Source: Clostridia bacterium (GTDB lineage Bacteria > Bacillota > Clostridia > Monoglobales > Monoglobaceae). From it: a stretch of DNA of 64,000 nucleotides. The notes below the pieces were generated by a model. The model saw only the letters and a program-made list of their open reading frames with translations, had not been told where the DNA came from and made no database searches. The position numbers and the translations under genes are program-made. Each line of letters begins with the position of its first letter. The stretch's first letter is position 1. The stretch covers positions 1 through 64,000 of the forward strand of contig JAFQIA010000002.1 of assembly GCA_017397725.1 (NCBI GenBank). The letters are read 5' to 3'. This document shows positions 28,281 through 36,650 of the stretch, piece by piece.

Positions 28281-29561
28281 ATGAAAGCAATAGGCATTGA
28301 TATTGGAACCACAAGTATTTGCGGAATCCTTTTGGACTGCGAAACCGGTAAGATTCTCAAATCCATTACCGAAAACAGTCAGGCGTTTCTTCCCACCGAT
28401 AAGGACTGGGAAAAGATTCAGGATACCGGAAAAATTATGCAGATTGCCCTGACCATTACCGATACCTTGATGGAGGATACCGTCAAGGTCATCGGGGTCA
28501 CCGGACAGATGCACGGCATTGTGTATTACGACGCAGACGGCAAGGCGGTCAGCCCCCTTTATACCTGGCAGGACGGGCGGGGCAATCAACCCTATGACGA
28601 AACCCGGACCTATTCGGAATTTTTGCAGATTCCCGCAGGCTATGGCGCAGTCACCGATTTTTATAACACCAAAAACGGGATTCGTCCCGCTGAGGCGGTG
28701 GGGTACTGCACCATCCACGATTATTTTGCGATGACTCTGGCAGGGAGAAAGACCCCCCTGCTCCATACCAGCGATGCGGCAAGCTTTGGTGATTTCGATT
28801 TGCGCCGCAACTGCTTCCATCACTCCTTTGTGGGCGACATCACCGCAGACTTTGCCATTCTTGGTAGTTACAAAGGCGTACCTGTCAGTGTTGCCATTGG
28901 CGACAATCAGGCAAGTGTGTTCGGCGCAGTCAGCAGTGACGAGGATATTTTGCTCAACATCGGTACCGGCAGTCAGATTTCGGTGATTTCTTCCTCCATT
29001 GTTGAGGGAGAAAATATCGAGGTGCGTCCCTATCCCGGCGGCAAATATCTGTTGGTGGGGGCGGCACTTTGCGGCGGCAGATCCTATTCCATGTTGGAAA
29101 AGTTTTATTCTGACATTGTTTATGCCGCAACCGGAACTCGCATGAGTATGTACGAGGTGATGGACAAGATGGAAAATAGCAACCTTCCCCTGACCGTAGA
29201 CACCCGTTTTGCAGGAACCCGTCAGGACCCCTCGGTGACCGGAAGTATTACCCATATCACCACCGAGAACTTTACCCCCGGCGCACTCCGCTATGCCTTT
29301 TTAAATGGCATCATTCAGGAGCTTTTCTCGATGTATGCCCAGATGCAGCAAAAGACCGGCGCCCTCATCGGCTCGGGCAACGGCATCCGGAAGAACAAGG
29401 CGCTGATTGCCGCAGCAGAAAAGGCTTTTGGGGCTACCATGAAAATCCCTGCACATATGGAGGAAGCTGCCTTTGGCGCAGCACTCTTTGGTATGGTGGC
29501 AACGGGAGAAATGGGAACCGTAGAAGAAATCAAACAAATTATCCGTTATCAGGAGGCATAA
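28281..29561 (+). CDS. FGGY family carbohydrate kinase, sedoheptulokinase-like
   Basis: 426 residues from the ATG at 28281, with AAAGGAG at 28267-28273 (TTG at 28275 is too close). N-terminal phosphate 1 motif IGIDIGTTSICGILLD, then VTGQMHGIVYYDADG and the FGGY-family SPLYTWQDGR segment. The catalytic base is expected in GDNQASVFGAV and the ATP-binding loop in NIGTGSQISV. It is shorter than xylulose or glycerol kinases (about 500), closer to sedoheptulose kinases, so a ketose or related polyol is the likely substrate. Gene order places it directly after the glycyl radical enzyme (15 bp) and before the isomerase (3 bp), implying that it phosphorylates the product or substrate of that enzyme. 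Confidence 0.85.
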   Translation: MKAIGIDIGTTSICGILLDCETGKILKSITENSQAFLPTDKDWEKIQDTGKIMQIALTITDTLMEDTVKVIGVTGQMHGIVYYDADGKAVSPLYTWQDGRGNQPYDETRTYSEFLQIPAGYGAVTDFYNTKNGIRPAEAVGYCTIHDYFAMTLAGRKTPLLHTSDAASFGDFDLRRNCFHHSFVGDITADFAILGSYKGVPVSVAIGDNQASVFGAVSSDEDILLNIGTGSQISVISSSIVEGENIEVRPYPGGKYLLVGAALCGGRSYSMLEKFYSDIVYAATGTRMSMYEVMDKMENSNLPLTVDTRFAGTRQDPSVTGSITHITTENFTPGALRYAFLNGIIQELFSMYAQMQQKTGALIGSGNGIRKNKALIAAAEKAFGATMKIPAHMEEAAFGAALFGMVATGEMGTVEEIKQIIRYQEA

Positions 29562-29564
29562 ACT

Positions 29565-30581
29565 ATGATCAAAGAACCTATCTTTTTTGAACGAAACCGT
29601 GTGGGACGTGTTTACACCGGTGGCAAGCTGTTCGGCGACTTTTTCGGGGATGAACCGGTAGACGGCTATCTGCCCGAAGAATGGATTGCCTCTCATGTAA
29701 AGGCGCTGAACAAGGATTCCACCGACCCCAAGGAAGGGGTTTCCAAGCTCAAGGACAGCGATGTCTATTTTGATGATTTGCTGAAAGAATATCCTTTAGA
29801 GCTTTTGGGTTCCAAAGAACAGCTGCGGATTCTGGTCAAGGGCTTGGACAGCTCCATCCGTCTGCCTGCACAGGCACACCCTGACAAGGCGTTTTCCAGA
29901 AAGCATTTCAACTCTGAATTTGGCAAAACCGAGTGCTGGACCATTTTGGGGACCCGCCCGGGTGCAAAAATTTATTTTGGGTTTAAGGACGGCGTCACCA
30001 AGGAAATCTTTGAAGATGCCATTGAAAAGAGTGAAACCGATTTGAGCGCAATGGAAAACCTGATGCTCAGCTTAGAGCCCAAGGTAGGAGATGTGTATAT
30101 GGTGCCTGCCAGAACCGTCCATGCCATTGGCGCAGGATGTTTGATTCTGGAAGTACAGGAACCTACCGACTTCACCATTCAGCCGGAGCGCTACTGTGGG
30201 GAATACCGCCTGTCTGATCAGGAAATGTATATCGGTCTTTCCAAAGAAGATGCGGTCAGCTGCTTTGATTTTACCAAGGCGCCCGATTCCAAGATGACCC
30301 CGCAGGTGACCGAAACCGCCGAGGGAATGATAAAAGAAAGTCTGGTCAGTGAAAAGGACACCGACTGCTTTATCATCAACCGCATCAAGCTCAGTGGCGG
30401 GAACTTTGTGGCAGATGTGAAGGATAGTTACGCCATCTACATCGTTACCGACGGAACCGGTGCCATTGTCGGCGAAAGTTACCGCAAGGAACTGAAAAAG
30501 GGCGATTACTTCTTTATGCCCGCCTCCTTAATGGGAAGATTCACCCTGACCGGTCAGCTTGAAGTGGTGGAATGCTATTAA
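29565..30581 (+). CDS. Class I mannose-6-phosphate isomerase-like cupin (ManA type)
   Basis: 338 residues. Metal-site motifs of type I phosphomannose isomerases are present: QAHPDKAFS (Gln and His), the Glu of KTECW, and the later His in VHAIGAG followed by CLILEVQEPTDFT. The family interconverts mannose-6-phosphate and fructose-6-phosphate using zinc. Here the operon context suggests an aldose/ketose phosphate isomerisation linked to the upstream kinase, and the actual sugar phosphate may differ. CAGGAGG overlaps the kinase end and the spacing is only 3 bp, so the four genes are one transcription unit. No clear terminator follows before the next promoter. Confidence 0.85.
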   Translation: MIKEPIFFERNRVGRVYTGGKLFGDFFGDEPVDGYLPEEWIASHVKALNKDSTDPKEGVSKLKDSDVYFDDLLKEYPLELLGSKEQLRILVKGLDSSIRLPAQAHPDKAFSRKHFNSEFGKTECWTILGTRPGAKIYFGFKDGVTKEIFEDAIEKSETDLSAMENLMLSLEPKVGDVYMVPARTVHAIGAGCLILEVQEPTDFTIQPERYCGEYRLSDQEMYIGLSKEDAVSCFDFTKAPDSKMTPQVTETAEGMIKESLVSEKDTDCFIINRIKLSGGNFVADVKDSYAIYIVTDGTGAIVGESYRKELKKGDYFFMPASLMGRFTLTGQLEVVECY

Positions 30582-30595
30582 TTCCAAATTATATC

Positions 30596-30624
30596 TTGAC
30601 AAACCATTTCAAAAGTGATAGAAT
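30596..30624 (+). promoter_or_regulatory. Promoter of the aromatic amino acid operon
   Basis: TTGACA (30596-30601), 17-bp spacer, TAGAAT (30619-30624). It lies 27 bp upstream of the leader peptide ATG and 15 bp after the isomerase stop. Confidence 0.85.
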
Positions 30625-30650
30625 AATTGAAAATTTTGATTTTGAAGGTA

Positions 30651-30761
30651 ATGGATATGAACTTGACTCTGATGAACGCAAGCAAATATTTCTTTAACTT
30701 TAGCGTAGTCTTTTATTTTGGCTATGCTTGTTTTGCTATGGAAAAGTTACTTGTGAGATGA
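30651..30761 (+). CDS. Phe/Tyr-rich leader peptide of the aromatic operon attenuator
   Basis: A 36-codon frame starts at ATG 30651 with GAAGGT 5 nt upstream. A second ATG at 30657 is possible. It ends with TGA at 30759-30761. Residues 13-28 read YFFNFSVVFYFGYACF: six Phe and three Tyr in sixteen positions, far above chance. The frame lies between a sigma-A promoter and a terminator hairpin ahead of pheA and the shikimate genes, exactly the position of a transcription-attenuation leader. When charged tRNA-Phe or tRNA-Tyr is scarce, ribosomes should stall over 30687-30734. It is too short and atypical to be a functional protein. Its value is as a sensor of translation. Confidence 0.88.
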   Translation: MDMNLTLMNASKYFFNFSVVFYFGYACFAMEKLLVR

Positions 30762-30816
30762 TAGAGTAGTTTTTAGAAATTATTGAAAAGCGATGCTGAA
30801 ATCCCTCACTTGTAAC
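30746..30816 (+). promoter_or_regulatory. Antiterminator pairing of the aromatic attenuator
   Basis: GTTACTTGTGAG (30746-30757), inside the end of the leader frame, can pair with CTCACTTGTAAC (30805-30816): five pairs, a TT/TT mismatch, five pairs. The second segment contains most of the left arm of the terminator, so the two structures exclude each other. A ribosome stalled on the upstream Phe/Tyr codons leaves 30746-30757 free and favours read-through. One reaching the stop codon covers it and favours termination. Confidence 0.75.
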
Positions 30817-30835
30817 TGTGCAAGTGGGGGTTTTT
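30803..30835 (+). terminator. Attenuator terminator hairpin upstream of pheA
   Basis: CCCTCACTTG (30803-30812) pairs with CAAGTGGGGG (30821-30830) over 10 bp with one G-U pair, loop of 8, followed by TTTTT at 30831-30835. It lies 23 bp before the pheA ATG. Confidence 0.9.
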
Positions 30836-30857
30836 ATTGTGAAAGGAAGGTTGCAAA

Positions 30858-31946
30858 ATGGCAAGTAAATTAGACGAGGCACGAAAAATCATCAATGAGG
30901 TGGATGCAAAAATGGCGGAGCTTTTTTCCGAAAGAATGAGAGCGGCTGAAATGGTTTTTGCATACAAAAAAGAATTTGGGCTTCCTATCCTTGATCCAAA
31001 AAGAGAACAGGCAGTGATTGAAAAAAATGCATCACGCATCGCAGATGGCGTGATCAAAGAATATTATATCGACTACATCAAAAATGTGATGTCCTTATCC
31101 CGTGCCTATCAGCATCGTATGCAAAGCGGATTAAAGGTGGCATACAGCGGGGTAGAGGGTGCATTTGCACATATTGCAGCAGGAAGAATCCTTCCTGACA
31201 GCAACAAGGTATCCTACCGGGATTTCAAATCGGCTTACGATTCCGTAGTAAACGGCGAAAGCGATGTGGCGGTTCTTCCCATTGAAAACAGCTATGCAGG
31301 GGAAGTGGGACAGACCATTGACCTGATTTTTTCCGGCGGACTTTTCATCAATGGAATTTATGAACTTGAAATCCATCAAAACTTATTGGGTCTTCCCGAT
31401 GCAACGGTGGAGGATATCAAAAAGGTAACCAGCCATCCACAGGCACTCAGCCAATGCCACGATTATATTGCACTTCGCGGATTTGATACGGAAGACGCAA
31501 ATAATACTGCAGTTGCCGCAAAGGCCGTTGCAAGCAGAAACGACAAATCCCTTGGCGCGATTGCCAGTGTGGAAACCGCAGAGATTTACGGGCTTAAGGT
31601 TTTGGAAGCAAACATCAATAAGAGCGGAGAGAACACCACTCGTTTTGCAGTCCTTTCCAAGGTGAGAGCAACCGATTCCGCTCTTTCAAACTCCGTTTTG
31701 ATGTTCACAGTTAAGAATGAAGCAGGTTCTCTTGCCAACGCCATCAGCATCATCGGTAAATACGGATACAATATGACGGCACTTAGAAGCAGACCTCTTA
31801 AGAAACATTCGTGGCAGTATTATTTCTATATAGAGATTGACGGAACAACCGAAACCGAGGCAGGCATCAAAATGATTGAAGAATTAAACAAAGTATGCGA
31901 CAAGCTCAAGGTGGCAGGAACATTTGCACCCCACAGCGAGATATGA
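30858..31946 (+). CDS. pheA: Bifunctional chorismate mutase / prephenate dehydratase (P-protein)
   Basis: 362 residues. The N-terminal 85 residues form an AroQ-type chorismate mutase (LDEARKIINEVDAKMAELFSERM, then PKREQAVI). From about 93 comes the prephenate dehydratase (KVAYSGVEGAFAHIAA, VLPIENSYAGEV, TSHPQALSQC, with the catalytic Thr expected in TTRFAVL). From about 280 comes an ACT domain (VLMFTVKNEAGSLANAI, LRSRPLKKHSWQYYFYIE) that normally binds Phe for feedback inhibition. It converts chorismate through prephenate to phenylpyruvate. As first gene behind a Phe/Tyr leader it would be the most directly attenuated. GAAAGGAAGG lies before the ATG. Confidence 0.96.
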   Translation: MASKLDEARKIINEVDAKMAELFSERMRAAEMVFAYKKEFGLPILDPKREQAVIEKNASRIADGVIKEYYIDYIKNVMSLSRAYQHRMQSGLKVAYSGVEGAFAHIAAGRILPDSNKVSYRDFKSAYDSVVNGESDVAVLPIENSYAGEVGQTIDLIFSGGLFINGIYELEIHQNLLGLPDATVEDIKKVTSHPQALSQCHDYIALRGFDTEDANNTAVAAKAVASRNDKSLGAIASVETAEIYGLKVLEANINKSGENTTRFAVLSKVRATDSALSNSVLMFTVKNEAGSLANAISIIGKYGYNMTALRSRPLKKHSWQYYFYIEIDGTTETEAGIKMIEELNKVCDKLKVAGTFAPHSEI

Positions 31947-31957
31947 GGGAGTTTGCT

Positions 31958-32971
31958 ATGAACATACATATGGACTTAAAGGAAAACAGTTACGACATCG
32001 TGGTTGAACGTGGGATTCTTGCCCGTGCAGGGGAACACTTCAACTCGCAGAGAAGGGTACTCATCGTCACGGATTCAGGGGTTCCGAAGGAGTATGCACA
32101 AGCAGTTGCCGCCCAGAGTAAGGAGCCTGTAATCTGCACGGTTGCATCAGGAGAAGGCTCGAAAAGTCTTGAAGTGTTTGGAACACTTCTTCAAAAAATG
32201 CTGGAAAACGGTTTTTCAAGAAAGGATTGCGTGGTAGCAGTCGGCGGCGGCGTTGTTGGTGACCTTTCGGGGTTTGCCGCCTCAGCCTATATGAGAGGGA
32301 TTGACTTTTATAATATTCCCACCACACTTCTTTCTCAGATTGATTCCTCCATTGGCGGAAAGACAGCCATCAATTTTGGAAATATGAAAAACATTGTGGG
32401 TGCTTTTTATCAGCCGAAAAAGGTTTTGATTGATTCTACGCTTTTAAAGACCCTTCCCGACCGGCAGATTGCAAACGGACTTGCCGAAGCGATTAAAATG
32501 GCACTGACCTCCGACCGCGAACTGTTTGAATTATTGGAAAATAAAGATATAGCGGAAAATCTGGATGAAATCATCGTCCGTTCCCTGAACATCAAAAAGA
32601 ATGTGGTTGAGCAGGATGAAAAGGAATCAGGGCTTAGAAAGATTTTGAATTTTGGGCATACCATCGGGCACGGCATTGAGAGCAGCGAAAATATGTCAGC
32701 GCTTTATCACGGTGAGTGTGTGGCACTTGGGCTGATTCCAATGTGCGATGAAGCAATCCGTCCAAGAGTCATTGAGGTCCTGAAAAAATGCAATTTATAT
32801 AACCTCATTGCATTTGACTGGGATAAGATTACCGAGGCAGCCTTTCACGACAAAAAGGCAGACGGTGAATTTGTTACCGTAACAACCGTGCCGGATATCG
32901 GGTGCTTTTCACTGAAAACAATGAAATGCAGCGAGGTAATCGCAATGGCAAAAAACTGTTTTGAGAGGTAA
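31958..32971 (+). CDS. aroB: 3-dehydroquinate synthase
   Basis: 337 residues from the ATG at 31958, preceded by GAGGGA and 11 bp after the pheA stop. The frame is open further 5' inside pheA, but those residues are not family-like. Hallmarks: GEGSKSLE, GGGVVGDLSGFAAS (NAD site), YNIPTTLLSQIDSSIGGKT, the metal-binding Glu in LAEAIK, and His residues in NFGHTIGHGIE and YHGECVALG. It catalyses the second step of the shikimate pathway, cyclising DAHP to 3-dehydroquinate with NAD and a divalent metal. Confidence 0.97.
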   Translation: MNIHMDLKENSYDIVVERGILARAGEHFNSQRRVLIVTDSGVPKEYAQAVAAQSKEPVICTVASGEGSKSLEVFGTLLQKMLENGFSRKDCVVAVGGGVVGDLSGFAASAYMRGIDFYNIPTTLLSQIDSSIGGKTAINFGNMKNIVGAFYQPKKVLIDSTLLKTLPDRQIANGLAEAIKMALTSDRELFELLENKDIAENLDEIIVRSLNIKKNVVEQDEKESGLRKILNFGHTIGHGIESSENMSALYHGECVALGLIPMCDEAIRPRVIEVLKKCNLYNLIAFDWDKITEAAFHDKKADGEFVTVTTVPDIGCFSLKTMKCSEVIAMAKNCFER

Positions 32972-32976
32972 TAGGA

Positions 32977-34065
32977 ATGAAAAACACATTTGGAACCAGC
33001 GTGGCAGTCACCATTTTTGGGGAAAGCCACGGCGAATATATCGGGGCAGTAATTGACGGCTTGGCGCCCGGAATCGATGTGAAGGAAGAATACATCCAAC
33101 ATATGCTCTTTTTAAGAAGACCGGACGGAAAAATTTCAACACCAAGAAAAGAAAAGGACGAATTCAAGATTGTAAGCGGTGTGCTAAACGGGAAAACCAC
33201 CGGCACACCCATTACCATCCTGATTCCCAATGAAAATGTAAAAAGCGGAGATTATTCTCAAATGCGGACGGTTGCAAGACCTTCTCATGCAGATTATACG
33301 GCAGAGTGTAAATATCACGGCTTTCAGGATTCCCGCGGGGGCGGACATTTCAGCGGGAGAATCACCGCAGCATTGGTTGCAGCAGGTGCAATCTGCAAGT
33401 ATGCCTTGGCGCAAAAAGGCATTGCGATCGGCACCCACGTCAAGCGGTGCGCAGGGATTTCTGACCGAGAGTTCGGCGACTTGTTATCCGATATCCACCT
33501 GCTCAATCAAAAAACCTTTGCCGTCCTTGACGAACCTCGTATCGAAGAAATGACCCAGGCAATTCTTGAGGCATCGGCAAGCGGCGACAGCGTTGGCGGG
33601 GTTTTGGAAACGGCAATTACAGGAATGCCCGAGGGGGTTGGCGAACCCTGGTTTGATTCTGTGGAAGGCTTGCTTGCCCATATGATGTTTTCGATTCCTG
33701 CGGTAAAGGGCATTGAATTTGGGTTAGGCTTTTCCATGGCAGACAAAAAGGGCAGCCAAGCAAATGACCCGATGAAACTGGAGAATGGGAAAATCGTAAC
33801 GGTCACCAATCACAATGGGGGAATCAACGGCGGTATTACCAACGGTATGCCAATCATTTTCCGAACAGCCATCAAGCCGACACCGACCATATTCAAGCCG
33901 CAAAACACGGTGGATTTTCAAACCATGACCGAAACGGTGTTAGAGCCAAAAGGCAGACACGACCCTGCCATTGTGCACAGGGCAAGAGTGGTTCAGGATG
34001 CGGCAGCTGCCATTGTGCTTTGTGATGCCCTTGCCCTAAGGTTTGGTACAGATTGGTTGAGGTGA
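32977..34065 (+). CDS. aroC: Chorismate synthase
   Basis: 362 residues. Signature GESHGEYIGAVIDGLAPG at the start, RPSHADYTAECKY with DSRGGGHFSGR in the middle, and GRHDPAIVHRARVV near the end, the three diagnostic regions. It removes phosphate from 5-enolpyruvylshikimate-3-phosphate to give chorismate, using reduced FMN. It begins 5 bp after aroB and ends 6 bp before the aroE-aroK fusion. Proline codons here are mixed (5 CCC of 17 by hand count), unlike the CCC preference of valS. Confidence 0.97.
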   Translation: MKNTFGTSVAVTIFGESHGEYIGAVIDGLAPGIDVKEEYIQHMLFLRRPDGKISTPRKEKDEFKIVSGVLNGKTTGTPITILIPNENVKSGDYSQMRTVARPSHADYTAECKYHGFQDSRGGGHFSGRITAALVAAGAICKYALAQKGIAIGTHVKRCAGISDREFGDLLSDIHLLNQKTFAVLDEPRIEEMTQAILEASASGDSVGGVLETAITGMPEGVGEPWFDSVEGLLAHMMFSIPAVKGIEFGLGFSMADKKGSQANDPMKLENGKIVTVTNHNGGINGGITNGMPIIFRTAIKPTPTIFKPQNTVDFQTMTETVLEPKGRHDPAIVHRARVVQDAAAAIVLCDALALRFGTDWLR

Positions 34066-34071
34066 GACAGA

Positions 34072-35319
34072 ATGAAACAATACGGTTGTATAGGAAAAAA
34101 ACTGACACACAGCTTTTCCAAAGAGATTCACGCAAGGCTTGCTGATTATACATACACGCTGATCGAGCTTGCGGAGGATGAAATCAAGCCATTCTTTGAA
34201 AAAAGGGATTTTGCAGCAATCAATGTTACCATACCGTATAAGGAAACCGTTCTTCCGTATCTTGATTCTGTGAGTGAAATTGCCGAGAGAATCGGTGCAG
34301 TGAACACCATTGTGAACAAGAATGGAACATTGCATGGCTACAATACTGATTACTACGGAATGAAGGCACTGATTGAAAAAATCGGGATTGATTTGACAGG
34401 GAAAAAGGTGCTTATTCTCGGAACAGGCGGAACAAGCAAGACGGCACAGGTTTTGTCACAGGATTCCGGTGCGACAACAGTTCTTCGCGTAAGCAGAACA
34501 AAAAGAGAGCACTGCATTACTTATGAAGAGGCAATCGCTAAGCACTGGGATGCGGAGGTCATCATCAATACCACGCCGTCGGGAATGTATCCCGACTGTG
34601 ATTCTAAACCGATTGATATTTCCGCTTTTCCTTCGTTAGAAGGGGTGGTAGATGCGGTGTATAATCCGCTTTCCACCAATCTGGTGTCTGATGCAAAGAA
34701 ACAGGGAATAAAAGCCGAGGGCGGCCTCTATATGCTTGTGATGCAGGCAGTGGTTGCAGTTGAGAAATTCCTCGACACACAAATCCCAAAGGAAACTGCG
34801 GATCGCGTATTTGCGTCCGTCCTTTCCTCCAAAGAAAACATCGTATTGACGGGGATGCCCGGAAGCGGAAAGAGCACCGTTGGAAAGCTCCTTCATATGG
34901 ATGGGTTTTCCTTTGTGGATACGGATAAAGAAATTGAACAGCGATGCGGCTGTACCATTAAAGAGCTGATAAGCACCAAAGGCGAACCCTATTTCAGGGA
35001 TTTAGAATCCGAGGTAATTCGGGATGTTTCGGCAAAAAGCGGTCAAATTATTGCAACCGGCGGCGGAGCAATCTTAAGAGAAGAAAATGTCCGTTGCCTG
35101 AAACGAAACGGCTTGTTGTTCTTTATCCATGCAGATGTAAAAAGACTTCAGGCAACCGAGGACAGACCGCTTTCTGATACCTACGAAAAGCTTAACAAGC
35201 TTTATTCGGAAAGACTTGGGATTTATCAATCCACCGCAGATGTGGTTGTGCCTGATATGGCTACTCCCCAAGCAGAGGCAGAATATATTCTTGCAAAACG
35301 ATTGGAGATGATAAAATGA
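34072..35319 (+). CDS. aroEK: Fused shikimate dehydrogenase - shikimate kinase
   Basis: 415 residues in one uninterrupted frame. Residues 1 to about 250 are shikimate dehydrogenase: SFSKEIHA, NVTIPYKETV with the catalytic Lys, GAVNTIV, GYNTDYYG, and the nucleotide loop GTGGTSKTA. From about 255 comes shikimate kinase with P-loop GMPGSGKST at 261-269, the shikimate-binding Asp of FVDTDKEIE, YFRDLESEVI, and ATGGGAIL. It therefore carries consecutive reactions: dehydroshikimate to shikimate (NADPH) and shikimate to shikimate-3-phosphate (ATP). The linker is short and no internal start with a ribosome site was noticed. The stop overlaps the aroQ start (ATGA). Confidence 0.96.
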   Translation: MKQYGCIGKKLTHSFSKEIHARLADYTYTLIELAEDEIKPFFEKRDFAAINVTIPYKETVLPYLDSVSEIAERIGAVNTIVNKNGTLHGYNTDYYGMKALIEKIGIDLTGKKVLILGTGGTSKTAQVLSQDSGATTVLRVSRTKREHCITYEEAIAKHWDAEVIINTTPSGMYPDCDSKPIDISAFPSLEGVVDAVYNPLSTNLVSDAKKQGIKAEGGLYMLVMQAVVAVEKFLDTQIPKETADRVFASVLSSKENIVLTGMPGSGKSTVGKLLHMDGFSFVDTDKEIEQRCGCTIKELISTKGEPYFRDLESEVIRDVSAKSGQIIATGGGAILREENVRCLKRNGLLFFIHADVKRLQATEDRPLSDTYEKLNKLYSERLGIYQSTADVVVPDMATPQAEAEYILAKRLEMIK

Positions 35320-35747
35320 AGATTCTTGTTATCAATGGACCAAACCTGAATATGCTCGGCATCCGCGAACCTGATCATTACGGCAAAGAAACATATGCAG
35401 ACCTTTGTGACAAAATACAAAAGTATTGCGATTTAAACAAGGTAGAAGTCAAATTGTATCAATCCAATCACGAAGGCGATCTTGTGGATGAAATCCAAAA
35501 AGCCTATGGCAATATGGATGGGATTGTAATCAATCCCGGTGCTTATACCCATACCAGCATCGCCATTTTGGATGCCGTAAAGTCGGTAAACATTCCCACC
35601 GTTGAGGTTCACATCTCAAAGGTTGAAGAGAGGGAAGACTTCCGGCAGGTAAGTTACGTACGGCTTGCCTGCATAAAAACCATTACCGGTCATGGCACAG
35701 ACGGATATCTTGAGGCGATTGACGTACTGATTGCAAACAACCAATGA
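35316..35747 (+). CDS. aroQ: Type II 3-dehydroquinate dehydratase
   Basis: 143 residues, the family length. INGPNLNMLGIREPDHYG at the start (with the catalytic Tyr expected in the flexible lid that follows), SNHEGDLVDEIQ, NPGAYTHTSIAI and VEVHISKVEEREDFR are all diagnostic of the dodecameric type II enzyme. It dehydrates 3-dehydroquinate to 3-dehydroshikimate. It starts inside the aroE-aroK stop, so translation is coupled. Confidence 0.97.
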   Translation: MKILVINGPNLNMLGIREPDHYGKETYADLCDKIQKYCDLNKVEVKLYQSNHEGDLVDEIQKAYGNMDGIVINPGAYTHTSIAILDAVKSVNIPTVEVHISKVEEREDFRQVSYVRLACIKTITGHGTDGYLEAIDVLIANNQ

Positions 35748-35774
35748 AGCACTTAAGACAGAGGTGAAACAACA

Positions 35775-36632
35775 ATGATCGTAGATGTAAGCAAGAAAAT
35801 TTTGATTGTCGGGCTTGGACTTTTGGGCGGTAGTTATGCGAGAATTCTGAAACGATTCGGGTTTCCTATCAGTGCAATTACCAAAGAACAAAGCTCCATT
35901 GATTATGCCCTGAAAGAAGGAATCATTGATACAGGCGCCACAGCGATTGATGAAACAATCATCGGCGAGGCTGACCTTGTAATCTTTGCGCTTTATCCCC
36001 ATGTTTTTGTAGACTGGATTGCGCAAAACCAACATCTCCTAAAAAGCGGTGCAATCATCACCGATGTAACCGGTGTGAAACGAAGTATCGTCTATCAAAT
36101 TCAGGATATGCTCAGGGAAGATGTAGAGTTTATTGCAGCGCATCCAATGGCGGGGCGTGAGGTTTCAGGCGTAGAAAATAGCACCGACAAGATGTTTCAG
36201 GGGGCAAACTATATTGTGACTCCCACAGACAAAAATACTCCCGAAGCAATCCATACCTGCCTTGAGCTTGGACGGCTGCTGGGATTTTCCAATGTTACCA
36301 CCCTTTCCCCTGAGGACCATGACGAAATGATCGGGTTTCTTTCGCAGCTGACCCATTGCATCGCCATCACCCTGATGACCTGCAACGATAAGGAGAATAT
36401 GGAAAAATTTACGGGTGACTCGTTCAGAGACCTGACACGAATCGCCCGCATCAACGATTTGATGTGGAGTGAACTATTTGTGGCTAACAAAGATGTGCTC
36501 CTGAATCAAATGGATATGTTTATGGATCAATTCCAAAAACTGAAATCCATGCTGGAAACGGAAGATATCGACGGAATGAGAAAAATGATGCGCCATTCCA
36601 CCGCACGCAGAGCATTGTTTGACAAAAAATAA
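35775..36632 (+). CDS. tyrA: Prephenate dehydrogenase
   Basis: 285 residues. N-terminal Rossmann loop ILIVGLGLLGGSYA, then VTGVKRSIV, AAHPMAGREVSGVENS (prephenate-binding His and surrounding) and a helical C-terminal dimer domain with FLSQLTHCIA and FRDLTRIAR. It oxidises and decarboxylates prephenate to 4-hydroxyphenylpyruvate for tyrosine. There is no C-terminal ACT domain, so tyrosine feedback through that fold is not expected. It sits 27 bp after aroQ. Confidence 0.95.
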   Translation: MIVDVSKKILIVGLGLLGGSYARILKRFGFPISAITKEQSSIDYALKEGIIDTGATAIDETIIGEADLVIFALYPHVFVDWIAQNQHLLKSGAIITDVTGVKRSIVYQIQDMLREDVEFIAAHPMAGREVSGVENSTDKMFQGANYIVTPTDKNTPEAIHTCLELGRLLGFSNVTTLSPEDHDEMIGFLSQLTHCIAITLMTCNDKENMEKFTGDSFRDLTRIARINDLMWSELFVANKDVLLNQMDMFMDQFQKLKSMLETEDIDGMRKMMRHSTARRALFDKK

Positions 36633-36650
36633 TATTGGAGGAACTGAACG

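Noticed and set aside
27387..29255. 622-codon minus-strand open frame opposite the glycyl radical enzyme and kinase
   Set aside because: It spans two well-supported genes on the other strand and shows no family motif. The opening is a by-product of codon bias.
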